A stretch of DNA of 64,000 nucleotides from Poindextera sp036494815 (GCA_036494815.1 DASXNV010000070.1:1-64000); one strand, 5' to 3'; positions 8,389 to 17,869 are shown, counted from the first letter of the stretch. Translations and numbers: made by a program. Notes: generated by a model from the sequence alone, not told the origin.

Positions 8389-9939
8389 ATGAACAACGAC
8401 AGCGCAGAGGCGACCATTTCCACCGACTCGCCGTTGGCGATCCGCAAGGTTGTCATTGTTGGCGGCGGCACAGCTGGCTGGATGAGCGCGGCCCTGCTCT
8501 CCAAGACCTATGGCGGCAAGCTTTCCATCACCCTGATCGAATCCGACGAGATTTCCACAGTCGGCGTTGGTGAGGCGACGATCCCGCACATTCAGTCGTT
8601 CAACCGCCTGATCGGCGTTGACGAGAACGATTTTATAAAGGCCACCCAGGGCACGTTCAAACTCGGCATCGACTTTCGTGACTGGGGCGCGGCGGGGGAT
8701 CGCTATTTTCACGCCTTCGGTCCGATCGGTCAGCATGTCGGCTGGTTGTATCCGCACCAGTATTGGCTGAAGGCTCGCCAACTTGGGCGCACCGGGTCGA
8801 TGGACGCCTATTGCATCGGCGCCCAGGCCGCCCGGCGCAACAAGTTCATCCCGGCCCAACCCAAGGCCGGCAATTCCCCCCTGGCCGAGATCAGCCACGC
8901 CTATCATTTCGATGCCGGGCTCTATGCAGCTTACTTGCGGGGACAGGCCGAGGGCCGGGGCGTGACCCGGGTCGAAGGTAAGATCGTCGGCCATAAGCAG
9001 CGCGCCGAGGATGGCTTTATTGAATCGGTGACCCTGGACCGGGGAGAGACCATCGCCGGCGAACTCTTCATCGACTGTTCGGGTTTTCGCGGCCTGTTGA
9101 TCGAGCAGGCTCTCGGGGCCGGTTTTGAGGATTGGTCGCACTGGTTGCCCTGCAACCGGGCGCTTGCGGTTCCTTGCGCCTCGGTCACGCCCCTGACCCC
9201 CTACACCCGGTCGACCAGGCGCGAAGCCGGTTGGCAATGGCGCATTCCGCTGCAGCACCGCATCGGCAACGGCTATGTCTACTGCAGTGAACACATCAGC
9301 GACGACCAGGCGGCGACCACCCTGCTCGACAATCTCGACGGGGAGGCGCTGGGCGACCCGCGGCCGCTGCGCTTCACCACCGGCAAGCGCAAAAAGTCTT
9401 GGGTCAAGAATGTTGTGGCGGTCGGCTTGGCGAGCGGTTTCCTGGAGCCTCTGGAATCCACCAGCATCCATATGATCCAAACCGCCCTGTTCCGTCTGCT
9501 CGCTCTATTTCCCGATCAGAGCTTCGCCAGCGCCGACATCGAGGCCTACAATAGCCAGACGGACGCCGAATATGAATGGATCCGTGATTTCATCATTGCG
9601 CACTATAAGCTGGTCGATGACGCTTCGCCGCTGTGGCGTGACTGTCGGAACATGATGGTCCCCGACTCTTTGCAAGAAAAACTCGATATCTTCGCCTCGG
9701 CGGGCCGGATCTTTGCTAACACCCACGATCTGTTTCGCGAGGTATCCTGGATTCAGGTTCTGATCGGCCAGGGGCTGATTCCGCAACGCTATGATCCGGC
9801 CGTAGATATAACGTCCCCAGATGAGATCCTGGCGCACTTGGATGGTGTCGAGCAGGTCATCAGTAAATGTGTGAGCGCCATGCCGTACCACAGCGACTAT
9901 ATTGAAAAGACCTGCCGCGCCGGCTCCCTGTCAAGATGA
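8389..9939 (+). CDS. Flavin-dependent tryptophan-halogenase-family protein
   Basis: A 516-residue FAD-dependent halogenase-family protein. It shows the Rossmann motif GGGTAGW (25-31), GVGEATIP (59-66), a Lys near residue 91 in TFKLGI at the place of the catalytic lysine of PrnA-type enzymes, and the family hallmark WxWxIP in GWQWRIP (about 280-286). In this family, reduced FAD, oxygen and halide make hypohalous acid that travels to the lysine. Such genes are common beside TonB receptors in Caulobacterales and Xanthomonas, where their natural substrate is not established. The ATG at 8389 is preferred over GTG at 8383 because GGCGGGAG ends just before it. It sits between the maltodextrin receptor and MalY, with no secondary-metabolite genes around. 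Confidence 0.88.
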   Translation: MNNDSAEATISTDSPLAIRKVVIVGGGTAGWMSAALLSKTYGGKLSITLIESDEISTVGVGEATIPHIQSFNRLIGVDENDFIKATQGTFKLGIDFRDWGAAGDRYFHAFGPIGQHVGWLYPHQYWLKARQLGRTGSMDAYCIGAQAARRNKFIPAQPKAGNSPLAEISHAYHFDAGLYAAYLRGQAEGRGVTRVEGKIVGHKQRAEDGFIESVTLDRGETIAGELFIDCSGFRGLLIEQALGAGFEDWSHWLPCNRALAVPCASVTPLTPYTRSTRREAGWQWRIPLQHRIGNGYVYCSEHISDDQAATTLLDNLDGEALGDPRPLRFTTGKRKKSWVKNVVAVGLASGFLEPLESTSIHMIQTALFRLLALFPDQSFASADIEAYNSQTDAEYEWIRDFIIAHYKLVDDASPLWRDCRNMMVPDSLQEKLDIFASAGRIFANTHDLFREVSWIQVLIGQGLIPQRYDPAVDITSPDEILAHLDGVEQVISKCVSAMPYHSDYIEKTCRAGSLSR

Positions 9940-10030
9940 AAGCAGACCGCACCGTGGCGCGAGGCCTCCGCCACGGGACCGGGCCATGAGGCATTTCTCC
10001 GCGAGATCTGAGCGACGCGGCGCCAATGAG

Positions 10031-10060
10031 TCTGGATCCCCGCGTAGGCAGGGATCCAGA
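10031..10060. repeat. Inverted repeat of the TGGATCCC type (dispersed-repeat-like hairpin)
   Basis: A 10-base perfect inverted repeat (TCTGGATCCC / GGGATCCAGA) around a 10-base loop. It lies in the 266-base gap between the halogenase and MalY genes. Hairpins with this core are frequent intergenic repeats in Caulobacter-like genomes. It may act as a weak terminator or mRNA stabiliser. Only one copy is present in this window. Confidence 0.55.
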
Positions 10061-10205
10061 TTCATCCCGTCGGCGCCTTTGACCGGAATTCCCGATTTCG
10101 CGACGGATGAGCGTCCGATCGAAAAGTGGTTTAATTCAAAACTATACCCTGTCGTAAGTCCAGAATCAGGCCCGCGCGGCAATTTTTAATTGAATATTAA
10201 ATTAA

Positions 10206-11693
10206 ATGACATGGAACCGCTCCGCGATGCAGAAGCCCAGGCTGAGCTTCCCCCAGATGTGGAATATCTCGTTCGGCTTCTTCGGCATCCAGGTGGGTTT
10301 CGCCCTGCAGGGGGCCAATGTCAGCCGCATCTTCCAGACCCTGGGCGCTTCGGTGGACGCCTTGCCGATCCTGTGGATCGCCGGCCCCGTCACCGGCCTG
10401 ATCGTGCAGCCGATCATCGGCCATTTCAGCGACCGCACCTGGACTCCGCTGGGCCGCCGCAGGCCCTATTTTCTGGCCGGGGCGCTGCTCAGTTCCGCGG
10501 CCCTGCTGTGGATGCCCAACGCCGCCGGCTTGTGGCTGGCGGCCGGGCTTTTGTGGATGCTGGACGCCTCGATCAACATCTCCATGGAGCCGTTCCGCGC
10601 CTTTGTCGGTGACATGCTGGACTCCAGCCAACGCACAGCAGGCTACGCCTTTCAGACCGCCTTTATCGGCGCCGGTGCGGTGGTGGCGTCCCTGGCCCCC
10701 CTGTTCATCACCAAGGTCCTTGGCGTCAGCAATATCGCCCCGCCGGGCCAGATCCCGCCCTCGGTGCGCTACGCCTTCTATGCCGGCGCCGCCGCCCTGT
10801 TGTGCGCGGTGCTGTGGACCGTGATCTCCACCCGCGAGCACCCACCCGCCGAGCCGGCTGGAGATAAAGCATTCGAGGCGGACGCCGCTGCGACTCCCCC
10901 ATACCACGGATGGCTGTGGGCCCTGGGCGGGGCGGCCCTGACCGGGACGATCAAGCTCGCGGGCCTGGGCGGGCCGATCTACATCCTGGGCGGGGGGTTG
11001 TTTGCGTTCGGCCTGGCCCAGGTGTTCAACCAATGGCGCGCCAAAGCCGGGCGACCGGCCGGGGCCCTGGGTCACATCCTGGGCGACCTGTTCTCGATGC
11101 CCGGGGTCATGGCGCGGCTGGCCGTGGTGCAATTCTGCTCCTGGTCGGCCCTGTTCATCCTGTGGATCTTCACCACCCCGGTGGTGGCCCAGTACCAGTT
11201 CGGTTCCAGCGACCCGACCTCGCGCGCCTACAACGACGGCGCCGACTGGGTCGGGGTGCTGTTCGCGGTCTATAACGGGGTGGCGGCGGTCTATGCCTTC
11301 ATCCTGCCGGCCCTGGTCGCCCGCATCGGCCGTCGCGCGACCCACATGCTCAGCCTGGCGGCCGGCGCCGCGGGCTTCGCCGCCTTCCTGTTCATCCACA
11401 GTCCGACCCTGCTGCTGCTGCCCATGGTCGGCGTCGGTATCGCCTGGTCGTCGATCCTGACCTTGCCCTACGCCATCCTCTGCGACGCGGTCCCCCAGAC
11501 CAAGCTTGGGGTCTATATGGGCCTTTTCAACATTTTCATCGTCCTGCCGCAGCTGGTGGTCTCGACGGTCATGGGTGCGGTGTCAAAGGCCCTGTTTCCC
11601 CACGCGCCGATCTACGCCCTGCTGGTGGCCGCCGGCTTCATGCTAGCGGGCGCGGCGGCCTGCTCCCGTCTGGACCCCAAGGCGGCCGCCTAG
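10206..11693 (+). CDS. MFS sugar/proton symporter, MalY-like (SUT/GPH-related)
   Basis: A 495-residue inner-membrane protein with about 12 hydrophobic helices. Residues about 65-80 carry the hallmark of the sucrose/maltose symporter group, SDRTWTPLGRRRPYF, in the loop between helices 2 and 3. The N-terminal GFFGIQVGFALQGANVSRIFQ is also typical of this group. It would move maltose or maltodextrin from periplasm to cytoplasm with protons. MalY of the Caulobacter maltose locus belongs to this family, and the neighbouring genes supply receptor, amylase and glucosidase. The upstream 60 bases are very AT-rich and probably hold its own promoter, because the 266-base gap and an inverted repeat separate it from the halogenase. 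A second ATG (10227) is possible. Confidence 0.87.
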   Translation: MTWNRSAMQKPRLSFPQMWNISFGFFGIQVGFALQGANVSRIFQTLGASVDALPILWIAGPVTGLIVQPIIGHFSDRTWTPLGRRRPYFLAGALLSSAALLWMPNAAGLWLAAGLLWMLDASINISMEPFRAFVGDMLDSSQRTAGYAFQTAFIGAGAVVASLAPLFITKVLGVSNIAPPGQIPPSVRYAFYAGAAALLCAVLWTVISTREHPPAEPAGDKAFEADAAATPPYHGWLWALGGAALTGTIKLAGLGGPIYILGGGLFAFGLAQVFNQWRAKAGRPAGALGHILGDLFSMPGVMARLAVVQFCSWSALFILWIFTTPVVAQYQFGSSDPTSRAYNDGADWVGVLFAVYNGVAAVYAFILPALVARIGRRATHMLSLAAGAAGFAAFLFIHSPTLLLLPMVGVGIAWSSILTLPYAILCDAVPQTKLGVYMGLFNIFIVLPQLVVSTVMGAVSKALFPHAPIYALLVAAGFMLAGAAACSRLDPKAAA

Positions 11694-12463
11694 CTGTCGC
11701 CGCCCAGGATGCTGCCGAGAATGCCGCCGACCACCCCGGCCGTGGCCACTCCGCCCAGGACATTGCCGCCTCCGCCGCGCTGCTGTTCGCCGCCGGGCAG
11801 ATAGCGGGCGATCTCCTCGGCCAGGTTCAAGATCGGCATGGACTGCAGATGCACCTCGCCCGGTCCGGTCAGGCAGGCCAGGAACAGGCCCTCGCCGCCG
11901 AACAGGATGTTGCGAAAGCCCGGCACCACCTGGATGTCGAACGACACGCTAGGCTCGTGCACGCCCACATGGCCGGCATGGACCAAAAGCCGCTCGCCCG
12001 CGCCCAGCTGCTTGGTGATCACCTCGCCGGACAGGTCCAGGAACACCGTGCCTGGCCCGATCACCCGCTGCAGGATAAAGCCGGCGCCGCCGAAGAAGCC
12101 CGAGCCGATCCGCTGCTGCCAGGCCAATTCCAGGGTCACCGACTTTTCGGCGCACAGGAAAGTCTCTTTGCGGCAGATCAGGGACTCCCCGGCGCGCAGG
12201 GTCCGCGCCAGGATCGAGCCTGGAAACCGCGGGGCGAAGGCCACATGCCCCGGACCGCCCTCGGCGGTAAAATCGGTGACAAAGAAGCTGCCGCCGGTCA
12301 GGCTGCGCTTGATCCCGGCGAACAGCCCGCCACCCGTATTGGTGTGCATGCGCATGCCGGCGGTCATCCAGGCCATGCTGGCGGTTTGGCTATAGATCGT
12401 CTCCCCCGGCGCAAGGTCCACGCCGACGGTCTGCATGACGGTGCCGGAAATCTCGTAGCGCAC
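11690..12463 (-). CDS. AIM24/TIGR00266-family protein
   Basis: A 257-residue protein of the AIM24 family: a beta-helix-like fold rich in glycine, with MRYEISGTVMQTVGVDLAPG at the start and repeats such as GGSFFVTDFTAEGGPGHVAF. The C-terminal about 30 residues are Gly-rich and hydrophobic (VLGGVATAGVVGGILGSILG), perhaps a membrane-contacting tail. The bacterial function is unknown; the name comes from a yeast mitochondrial protein. GTG start with AAGGAGG upstream. Its stop codon overlaps the MalY stop in a tail-to-tail arrangement, so it is not part of the maltose operon. Confidence 0.85.
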   Translation of the reverse strand: MRYEISGTVMQTVGVDLAPGETIYSQTASMAWMTAGMRMHTNTGGGLFAGIKRSLTGGSFFVTDFTAEGGPGHVAFAPRFPGSILARTLRAGESLICRKETFLCAEKSVTLELAWQQRIGSGFFGGAGFILQRVIGPGTVFLDLSGEVITKQLGAGERLLVHAGHVGVHEPSVSFDIQVVPGFRNILFGGEGLFLACLTGPGEVHLQSMPILNLAEEIARYLPGGEQQRGGGGNVLGGVATAGVVGGILGSILGGDS

Positions 12464-12682
12464 GAGCCCCTCCTTGGTTTGGATAACGCTGGAACGCGAG
12501 CATACAGGCGATCACCGGCGCGCGCAGTGAAACTTCGGTCATGATGCGCCGGACCGGCCGCTCCGAAGGTTCGGCCTCGGAATCGTGCGGCTCTCGAAAA
12601 AGAAATGGCGTTTCATCGGGCGGGCGCCATCCTGACCTCAAGATTCAAGATTGAATTGTCTTCAGCTTCAGGGGAGCCGCCG

Positions 12683-13939
12683 GTGAAACCTCCGTCGCGC
12701 CGCGCCATGATCGCCGTTGGCGGGACTGCGGCTCTGGGCGCCGCCTTGGCGCTGCGAACAAAAGACCAGGGCGCCGGCGGGCATCCGCCTTATTTCGCCC
12801 GGTTGTCCGCCGCCCTGAAACGCGCGGGGATCGCTCAGCCGACCCTGGTGGTCGATCGCCAGCGGCTCGAGGCCAACATCGCCACCGTGCGTCAGGCCCT
12901 GGCCCCAACGCCGCTCGGGCTGCGGGTGGTGACCAAGTCCCTGCAGGTCATGGGCCTGTTGCAGGCGGTGTTGACCGGCTGCCGCACCGACCGGCTGATG
13001 GTGTTCAACGGCGTGATGTTGGACGAGATGCTCCGTGTGCTGCCGAGCGCCGACGTGCTGCTGGGCCGGCCGCTGCCGGCGGTTCAGGTCGACCAGTTCC
13101 TCAGTCGTCACGCTGGCGATCCGGCGCCCGCCGCTCATCCTCAGTGGTTGGTGGATAGCCCCGGGCGGCTCGGTCAGTACGCCGCCATCGCCCGGGCGCG
13201 CGCGGCGCCCATGCGGATCAATCTGGAGATCGATGTGGGCCTGCATCGGGGTGGCCTGATGGGCGCCGGCGCCGTCGCCAGGCTGATCGACCTGGTGAAG
13301 GCCGAACCCTTGCTCACCGTCACCGGCCTAATGGGCTATGACGCCCAGGTCATGGGGGTTCCGTTTCCCGGCGCGGAGTTGGCCAGGGTCAAGCAGCGCT
13401 ACGCCGAGGCGCAATCGGTCCTCGCCGCCAAGCTGGGCGGCGATCCGCGGCGCCGAACCCTCAATACCGCCGGCAGCCCGACCTATCGGCTGCACCTGGA
13501 CGACAAGGTGGCCAATGAGCTGGCGATCGGCTCGGCCTTCGTCAAGCCGGCGGATTTCGATCTCAGCACCCTGGCCGAGCATGTTTCGGCGGCCTTCATC
13601 GCCGACCCCGTGCTCAAAAGGATGGAACAGGCGCTGATCCCGACCATCGAACCCTTGGCGGGCGTGCTGAATGTGCTGGACCCCAACAGCCGGCAGGGCT
13701 TCTTCGCCTATGGTTATGGCGACGCCGATCCGGTTTCGCCGCCGGGACTCAGGTTCAGTCCGCTCTATGGCGACCGCGCCATGCTCACCGGCTCGGCGAA
13801 AGTCGATCTGAAGCAGGACGACTTCATCTTCTTTCGCCCGAAGGAGAGTGAGGGCGTTTTCCTGCAGTTCGGCGACATAGCCGTCTATGACGGCGGTGAG
13901 ATCGTGGGCCACTGGCCAACCTTCCCAATCGCGGCCTAG
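12683..13939 (+). CDS. PLP-dependent alanine-racemase-fold protein (D-threonine aldolase/D-serine dehydratase-like), exported
   Basis: About 418 residues. The N-terminus has a twin-arginine-like signal (SRRAMIAVGGTAALGAALAL), which suggests export by Tat, in keeping with a cofactor-bearing protein. The PLP-binding lysine is in LRVVTKSLQ, and INLEIDVGLHRGG and LMGYDAQVMG follow the pattern of the DSD1/D-threonine aldolase group, ending in a small C-terminal beta domain. GTG at 12683 is chosen because GGGGAG lies seven bases upstream; an in-frame ATG at 12605 is an alternative without a good ribosome-binding site. Substrate is unknown; D-amino acid cleavage or dehydration is the family activity. 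Convergent with the DUF599 gene (stops overlap). Confidence 0.75.
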   Translation: MKPPSRRAMIAVGGTAALGAALALRTKDQGAGGHPPYFARLSAALKRAGIAQPTLVVDRQRLEANIATVRQALAPTPLGLRVVTKSLQVMGLLQAVLTGCRTDRLMVFNGVMLDEMLRVLPSADVLLGRPLPAVQVDQFLSRHAGDPAPAAHPQWLVDSPGRLGQYAAIARARAAPMRINLEIDVGLHRGGLMGAGAVARLIDLVKAEPLLTVTGLMGYDAQVMGVPFPGAELARVKQRYAEAQSVLAAKLGGDPRRRTLNTAGSPTYRLHLDDKVANELAIGSAFVKPADFDLSTLAEHVSAAFIADPVLKRMEQALIPTIEPLAGVLNVLDPNSRQGFFAYGYGDADPVSPPGLRFSPLYGDRAMLTGSAKVDLKQDDFIFFRPKESEGVFLQFGDIAVYDGGEIVGHWPTFPIAA

Positions 13940-14631
13940 CGATCCTCGGCGTCGATCAGCGCCCGGATCTGACGCACGCCGGCGGCGGCGCGCGATCCAT
14001 ATTGCCGCCAGGCCAGAAGGACTGTGGCGCCGATGGTGATGGTCATGAACGGGATGGGCCCCAGCATCCAGCCGCTGGCGGCCAGAGCGAAATAATAGCC
14101 GCGCACCCCGGCGCTGAACGATGACAGGGCCGGGTTGAGAATCGAGGCGGTCGCCGCGCCATAGGCCTTGCGCGCCTCGGCCGATTCGATTTCCGGCGCG
14201 GCGCCGATGGCCGCCAGGCAGTAGTTCATCTGGCGGATCGACCAGATGAAGTCGAGCAGGCTGCGGGCCATGGCGGCGATGATCAGGGCCAGCTTGACCT
14301 CGAACAACAGGGGCGCGGTCCGTTCCACCAGGGGCAGGTTGTGCACACTGCTCCAGGTCCGCTCGCCGCCGACCAGAGCGCCGGTCAGGGCGGCGATCAG
14401 GATCAGGTTGGAGGAGGCGAAGAACGAGGCGGAGCTGATCACGTGGCCCAAAAGCTGGCTGTCCAGGAACCGGTTCTCGCGCCGGCTCATATTGGCCATC
14501 CAGGCGGTGCGGATGACATTCATATTGGCGTTGATCACCCCGCCCGAATGCGGGAGCTGTTTGAACAGCGGGGCGTAGCCGAGCCAGCAGGCCAGGTAGA
14601 CGACGATGGCGATGATTTCCAACGGGGCCAT
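13936..14631 (-). CDS. DUF599 family membrane protein
   Basis: 231 residues with about four hydrophobic segments (5-22, 66-86, 112-130 and 182-205). The pattern NANMNVIRTAWMANM followed by DSQLLGHVISSASFFASSNLI is typical of DUF599, a family of unknown function in proteobacteria. No enzyme motif is visible. It stands alone on the minus strand, tail to tail with the PLP protein. Its upstream side opens into an 850-base gene-poor region. Confidence 0.85.
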   Translation of the reverse strand: MAPLEIIAIVVYLACWLGYAPLFKQLPHSGGVINANMNVIRTAWMANMSRRENRFLDSQLLGHVISSASFFASSNLILIAALTGALVGGERTWSSVHNLPLVERTAPLLFEVKLALIIAAMARSLLDFIWSIRQMNYCLAAIGAAPEIESAEARKAYGAATASILNPALSSFSAGVRGYYFALAASGWMLGPIPFMTITIGATVLLAWRQYGSRAAAGVRQIRALIDAEDR

Positions 14632-15481
14632 CGGCGGGCTTTCCTGCGGCGGGGATCGCCTTGTGTGGCAGGATCTGGGGTCGTGGCAAGTCGAGTTTGT
14701 CCGGCGAGCGGACGAAGGCGTAGCTTCGGTCAGCCCTCGAACGGTCCCTACGAACGCGGTGTAGATGGGCGTTTAATGTGATGGCGGATGGTCGTGAGGT
14801 GTCCCGTTCTCTCTGGTGAGAATCTGCATGGTCTGGCGTGATTGATCGGTCATTTAACGCGCCGAGTGTTCGCTCAAATAGCCGGCGCTTGCGCAAATTA
14901 CTGGCGTTTCTGGCGATCCTGAAGGGGCGACTTGGATTTCACGCTTGCCGCGCGGTTGAAAGAGCGTTAGCAAAATACGCCTGACGCATGCGGATTGAAT
15001 GATCAATCAGGCGCGCAGCGGGCCGTTCGCCTTCCCGGGCTTTCGAGGAGGCGATACGGGCGAGGGGTAGGTGGGCGGGCAGGCTGGGTGTCAGCAATGT
15101 CCGGCTCTTGTGTATAAGTGGACCTGAGTGGGTGCTGAAAATCGTGCGTGTAGCGGATCGTATTTTCGCTGCACCAGGATTCGGCATTCTATTCTCAATT
15201 ATATTGCGACGAATATTTAATTCGCCGTCATATGTACGATGTATATTTATCACTATCTAGAAAATGCCGTCGAAATGCTGATTTGATCAGTGCAAAGACC
15301 TTGTGGTCAGCCTCGGCTACGTCGCAGGATCAGCTTGCGGTTGGATTTCGGCGACTCGGGCGGCGACCAAGCGAGGAAGACCCAGTTCGGAGTCGCGCCG
15401 ACAGACGTGTGACCGGGGTGGCGGACATTGGCGGACCAGGGAAAGGCCGGGCCTTTCCAGGGCATTGTTGGGGAACACCAT
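14632..15481. other. Gene-poor 850-base stretch with the promoter region of a TonB receptor
   Basis: No credible gene on either strand: the overlapping frames have poor codon bias and no start signals. It holds an inverted repeat CGCCTGA (14978-14984) / TCAGGCG (15007-15013). A sharply AT-rich patch at about 15165-15300 is probably the promoter and 5' leader of the TonB receptor at 15482. The leader would then be about 180 bases or more, long enough for regulation, but no known riboswitch was recognised. Confidence 0.5.
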
Positions 15482-17824
15482 ATGAAGAAGATCCATTGGC
15501 TCGTCGGAGCGTCACTGATTGTGCTGGGCGCGCCGGTCGTGGTTCAGGCCCAGACGACACCGGTCGCGACGGCTGCTGCGGCGAGCTCGACCAGCGAAAT
15601 CGTGGTCTATGGCCGAGGCCAGGCCCGTCAGATCGAAACCCTGACGCCCAAGCAGATCGAGGCGGCCGTGCCGGGCACCAGCGCCATCAAGGTCTTGGCC
15701 ACCCTGCCGGGGGTGAACTACCAGTCCTCCGACGCCTTCGGCTCCTATGAATGGGCGACCCGGATCTCGGTGCGCGGCTTCAACCAGAACCAACTGGGCT
15801 TCACCCTGGACGGCGTGCCGCTGGGCGACATGTCCTACGCCAACGACAACGGCCTGCACATCAGCCGGGCCATCTCGTCGGAAAACATCGGCAAGACCGA
15901 ACTGGCGCAAGGCGCCGGCGCACTGGGCACCGCCTCCAGCTCCAACCTGGGCGGCACCATCGAATTTACTTCGCGCGATCCGTCCTCCCAATTCGGTATG
16001 CTGGGGTCGCTGACCTACGGCAGCTATGACACGCAGCACGAGTTCGCCCGCGTTGATACAGGCGACGTAGTCGGCGGTGGCCGCGGTTATTTCAGCTTCG
16101 GCAACCAGCGCTCCAACAAGTGGAAGGGCGACGGCCGTCAGATCCAGCAGCAGTTCAACAGCAAGTGGGTCCAGCCCATCGGTCCTGTGACCGTGACCGC
16201 CTTCTTCAACTATTCCGACCGCGCCGAGAACGACTACCAGGATCTGTCCTTGGGCCTTGTTAAGAATTTTGGCTACAAGCTGGATAACATCAGCAACAAC
16301 TGGCCGGCCGCGGTCGCCCTGGCGAACGGCTATGAAGCGCTCGTCCACGGGGTCCCGGCGTCGGGCGTCGCGTTCCCCCTGGGTCTGACGCTCGCCAACA
16401 CCGGTCCAGCCACCGACCCCTGGGACGCCGTCTATTTCAACGGCTCGGGACTGCGCAAGGACGCCCTGGGCGGGGTCAAGGCTGATTGGGAGATCGTCGA
16501 GGGTTTGACCGCTCACCTCCAGGGCTATGGCCACCACAACCAAGGCCAGGGAACCTGGGACACGCCCTATACGCCCTCGCCCGGCTACACCTATGGCGAT
16601 CCCAACTCGACCGGCGCTCCGATCTCCATCCGCACCACCGAATACGACATCGCCCGTGGCGGTGTGATCGGATCTTTGGAATATAAGATCGCTGGTCATG
16701 ATATCGAAGGCGGTTTCTGGTATGAAGACAACCACTTCACCAACGCCCGCCGCTTCTATGCGCTGGACGCCAATGGCGACAACCGCGACAACTTGAACTT
16801 CCAGCAAGACCCCTTCTTCACCCAGTGGGTGGGCAAGTTCGACACCAAGACCACCGAATTCCATCTGCAGGATAATTGGAAGATCACTGACGACCTGAAG
16901 GTCAACGCCGGCTTCAAATCTCTGAATGTGGACATCACCGCTAATCAGCCTGTCGGCAGCTTGGCCTCCGGTAAGATCAAGAGCAACAATGACTTCCTGC
17001 CGCAAGTTGGTGTGAATTATCGCATCAACAGCGAGAGCGAGGTGTTCGCTGACTATTCAAAAAACATGCGCGCCTTTGTAGGGTCCAATACCCTCGGTCC
17101 GTTCTCGACCACTGCAACCGGCTTTGCGCTGATCAAGAACTCGCTGAAACCCGAAACCTCGCAGACCGGCGAACTTGGCTATCGCTACCACACCAGCACC
17201 CTTGATGGCGTGATCACCGGCTACTACGTCAAGTTCGACAATCGCCTCCTGACCATCCCGCAAGGCTCGGCGATCCTCGGCGCGGCGAGCGCCCTGGCCA
17301 ATGTCGGTTCTGTCACCTCCAAGGGAATCGAGCTCGCCGGCACTTGGCGTTTCATGCCGCACTGGTCGGTCAACGTCGCCTATGCCTATGACGACTCGAC
17401 TTACGACAATAACTACAACTACACCACGCTCGACTCTGAAAATAATCCCGTGATCAACACGGTCAATACGGCGGGCAAGACTGTCGTCGACGCGCCCAAG
17501 AACATCGCCAACGTGGCTCTTGGCTATGATGATGGTTCGCTGTTCGCCACCGTCAATGTGAACTACCTGTCCAAGCGCTACTTCACTTATTTGAATGACC
17601 AGTCTGTCGGCAGCCAAACGCCGGTCGACCTCAACCTCGGCTACCGCTTCCATCAGGACGGTATCCTGAAGAACCTCGAGGTCCAGGCCAACGTGACCAA
17701 TCTGTTTGGCGAGAAATACATCGCCACCATCGGCAGCAATGGTTTCGGTGTTAGCGGCGACAACCAAACCCTGCAGGCCGCGGCGCCGACGGAAGTCTTC
17801 GTCACCGTTCGCAAGCAGTTCTAA
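15482..17824 (+). CDS. TonB-dependent outer-membrane receptor (candidate organophosphate/glycerophosphodiester receptor)
   Basis: A 780-residue receptor. The ATG at 15482 is chosen because a signal peptide follows (MKKIHWLVGA to VVQAQ, residues 1-23) and GGGGA precedes it; the upstream in-frame ATG at 15428 adds 18 non-signal residues. A TonB box SEIVVYGRG is at 38-46. The plug region includes IKVLATLPGVNYQSSDAFGS and SVRGFNQNQLGFTLDGVPLG, and the C-terminus ends in Phe (VTVRKQF). It is clearly smaller than the two sugar-type receptors here and of a different subgroup. It lies directly upstream of a secreted PHP hydrolase and a GlpT-like transporter, so a phosphorus-containing substrate is a reasonable guess, but the sequence does not identify it. 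Confidence 0.85.
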   Translation: MKKIHWLVGASLIVLGAPVVVQAQTTPVATAAAASSTSEIVVYGRGQARQIETLTPKQIEAAVPGTSAIKVLATLPGVNYQSSDAFGSYEWATRISVRGFNQNQLGFTLDGVPLGDMSYANDNGLHISRAISSENIGKTELAQGAGALGTASSSNLGGTIEFTSRDPSSQFGMLGSLTYGSYDTQHEFARVDTGDVVGGGRGYFSFGNQRSNKWKGDGRQIQQQFNSKWVQPIGPVTVTAFFNYSDRAENDYQDLSLGLVKNFGYKLDNISNNWPAAVALANGYEALVHGVPASGVAFPLGLTLANTGPATDPWDAVYFNGSGLRKDALGGVKADWEIVEGLTAHLQGYGHHNQGQGTWDTPYTPSPGYTYGDPNSTGAPISIRTTEYDIARGGVIGSLEYKIAGHDIEGGFWYEDNHFTNARRFYALDANGDNRDNLNFQQDPFFTQWVGKFDTKTTEFHLQDNWKITDDLKVNAGFKSLNVDITANQPVGSLASGKIKSNNDFLPQVGVNYRINSESEVFADYSKNMRAFVGSNTLGPFSTTATGFALIKNSLKPETSQTGELGYRYHTSTLDGVITGYYVKFDNRLLTIPQGSAILGAASALANVGSVTSKGIELAGTWRFMPHWSVNVAYAYDDSTYDNNYNYTTLDSENNPVINTVNTAGKTVVDAPKNIANVALGYDDGSLFATVNVNYLSKRYFTYLNDQSVGSQTPVDLNLGYRFHQDGILKNLEVQANVTNLFGEKYIATIGSNGFGVSGDNQTLQAAAPTEVFVTVRKQF

Positions 17825-17835
17825 GGCGCAGATAG

Positions 17836-17869
17836 GACGGCGGCCTCGTCACGGGGCCGTCGTCGCTTT
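17836..17869 (+). terminator. Terminator-like hairpin after the TonB receptor
   Basis: GACGGCGGCC (17836-17845) pairs with GGCCGTCGTC (17855-17864) with one G-U pair, followed only by a short GCTTTG. It starts 12 bases after the receptor stop. The weak T-tract suggests partial termination, so some transcription may continue into the hydrolase gene. Confidence 0.5.

Noticed and set aside
8221..9480. 419-residue minus-strand frame opposite the first halogenase gene
   Set aside because: Antisense shadow; no recognisable motif, and the halogenase hallmarks are on the plus strand.
8383..9939. Halogenase as part of a natural-product gene cluster
   Set aside because: No NRPS, PKS, tryptophan or flavin-reductase genes are near either halogenase homologue; the neighbours are sugar uptake and catabolism genes.
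9902..10189. 95-residue plus-strand frame between halogenase and MalY
   Set aside because: It overlaps the halogenase end and runs through the inverted repeat at 10031-10060; no start signal and no protein-like composition.
13328..14896. 522-residue minus-strand frame across the PLP protein and DUF599 genes
   Set aside because: It runs antisense through the PLP gene and out of frame through the DUF599 gene, is Arg/Pro/His-rich and shows no domain. Both overlapped genes have clear family motifs.
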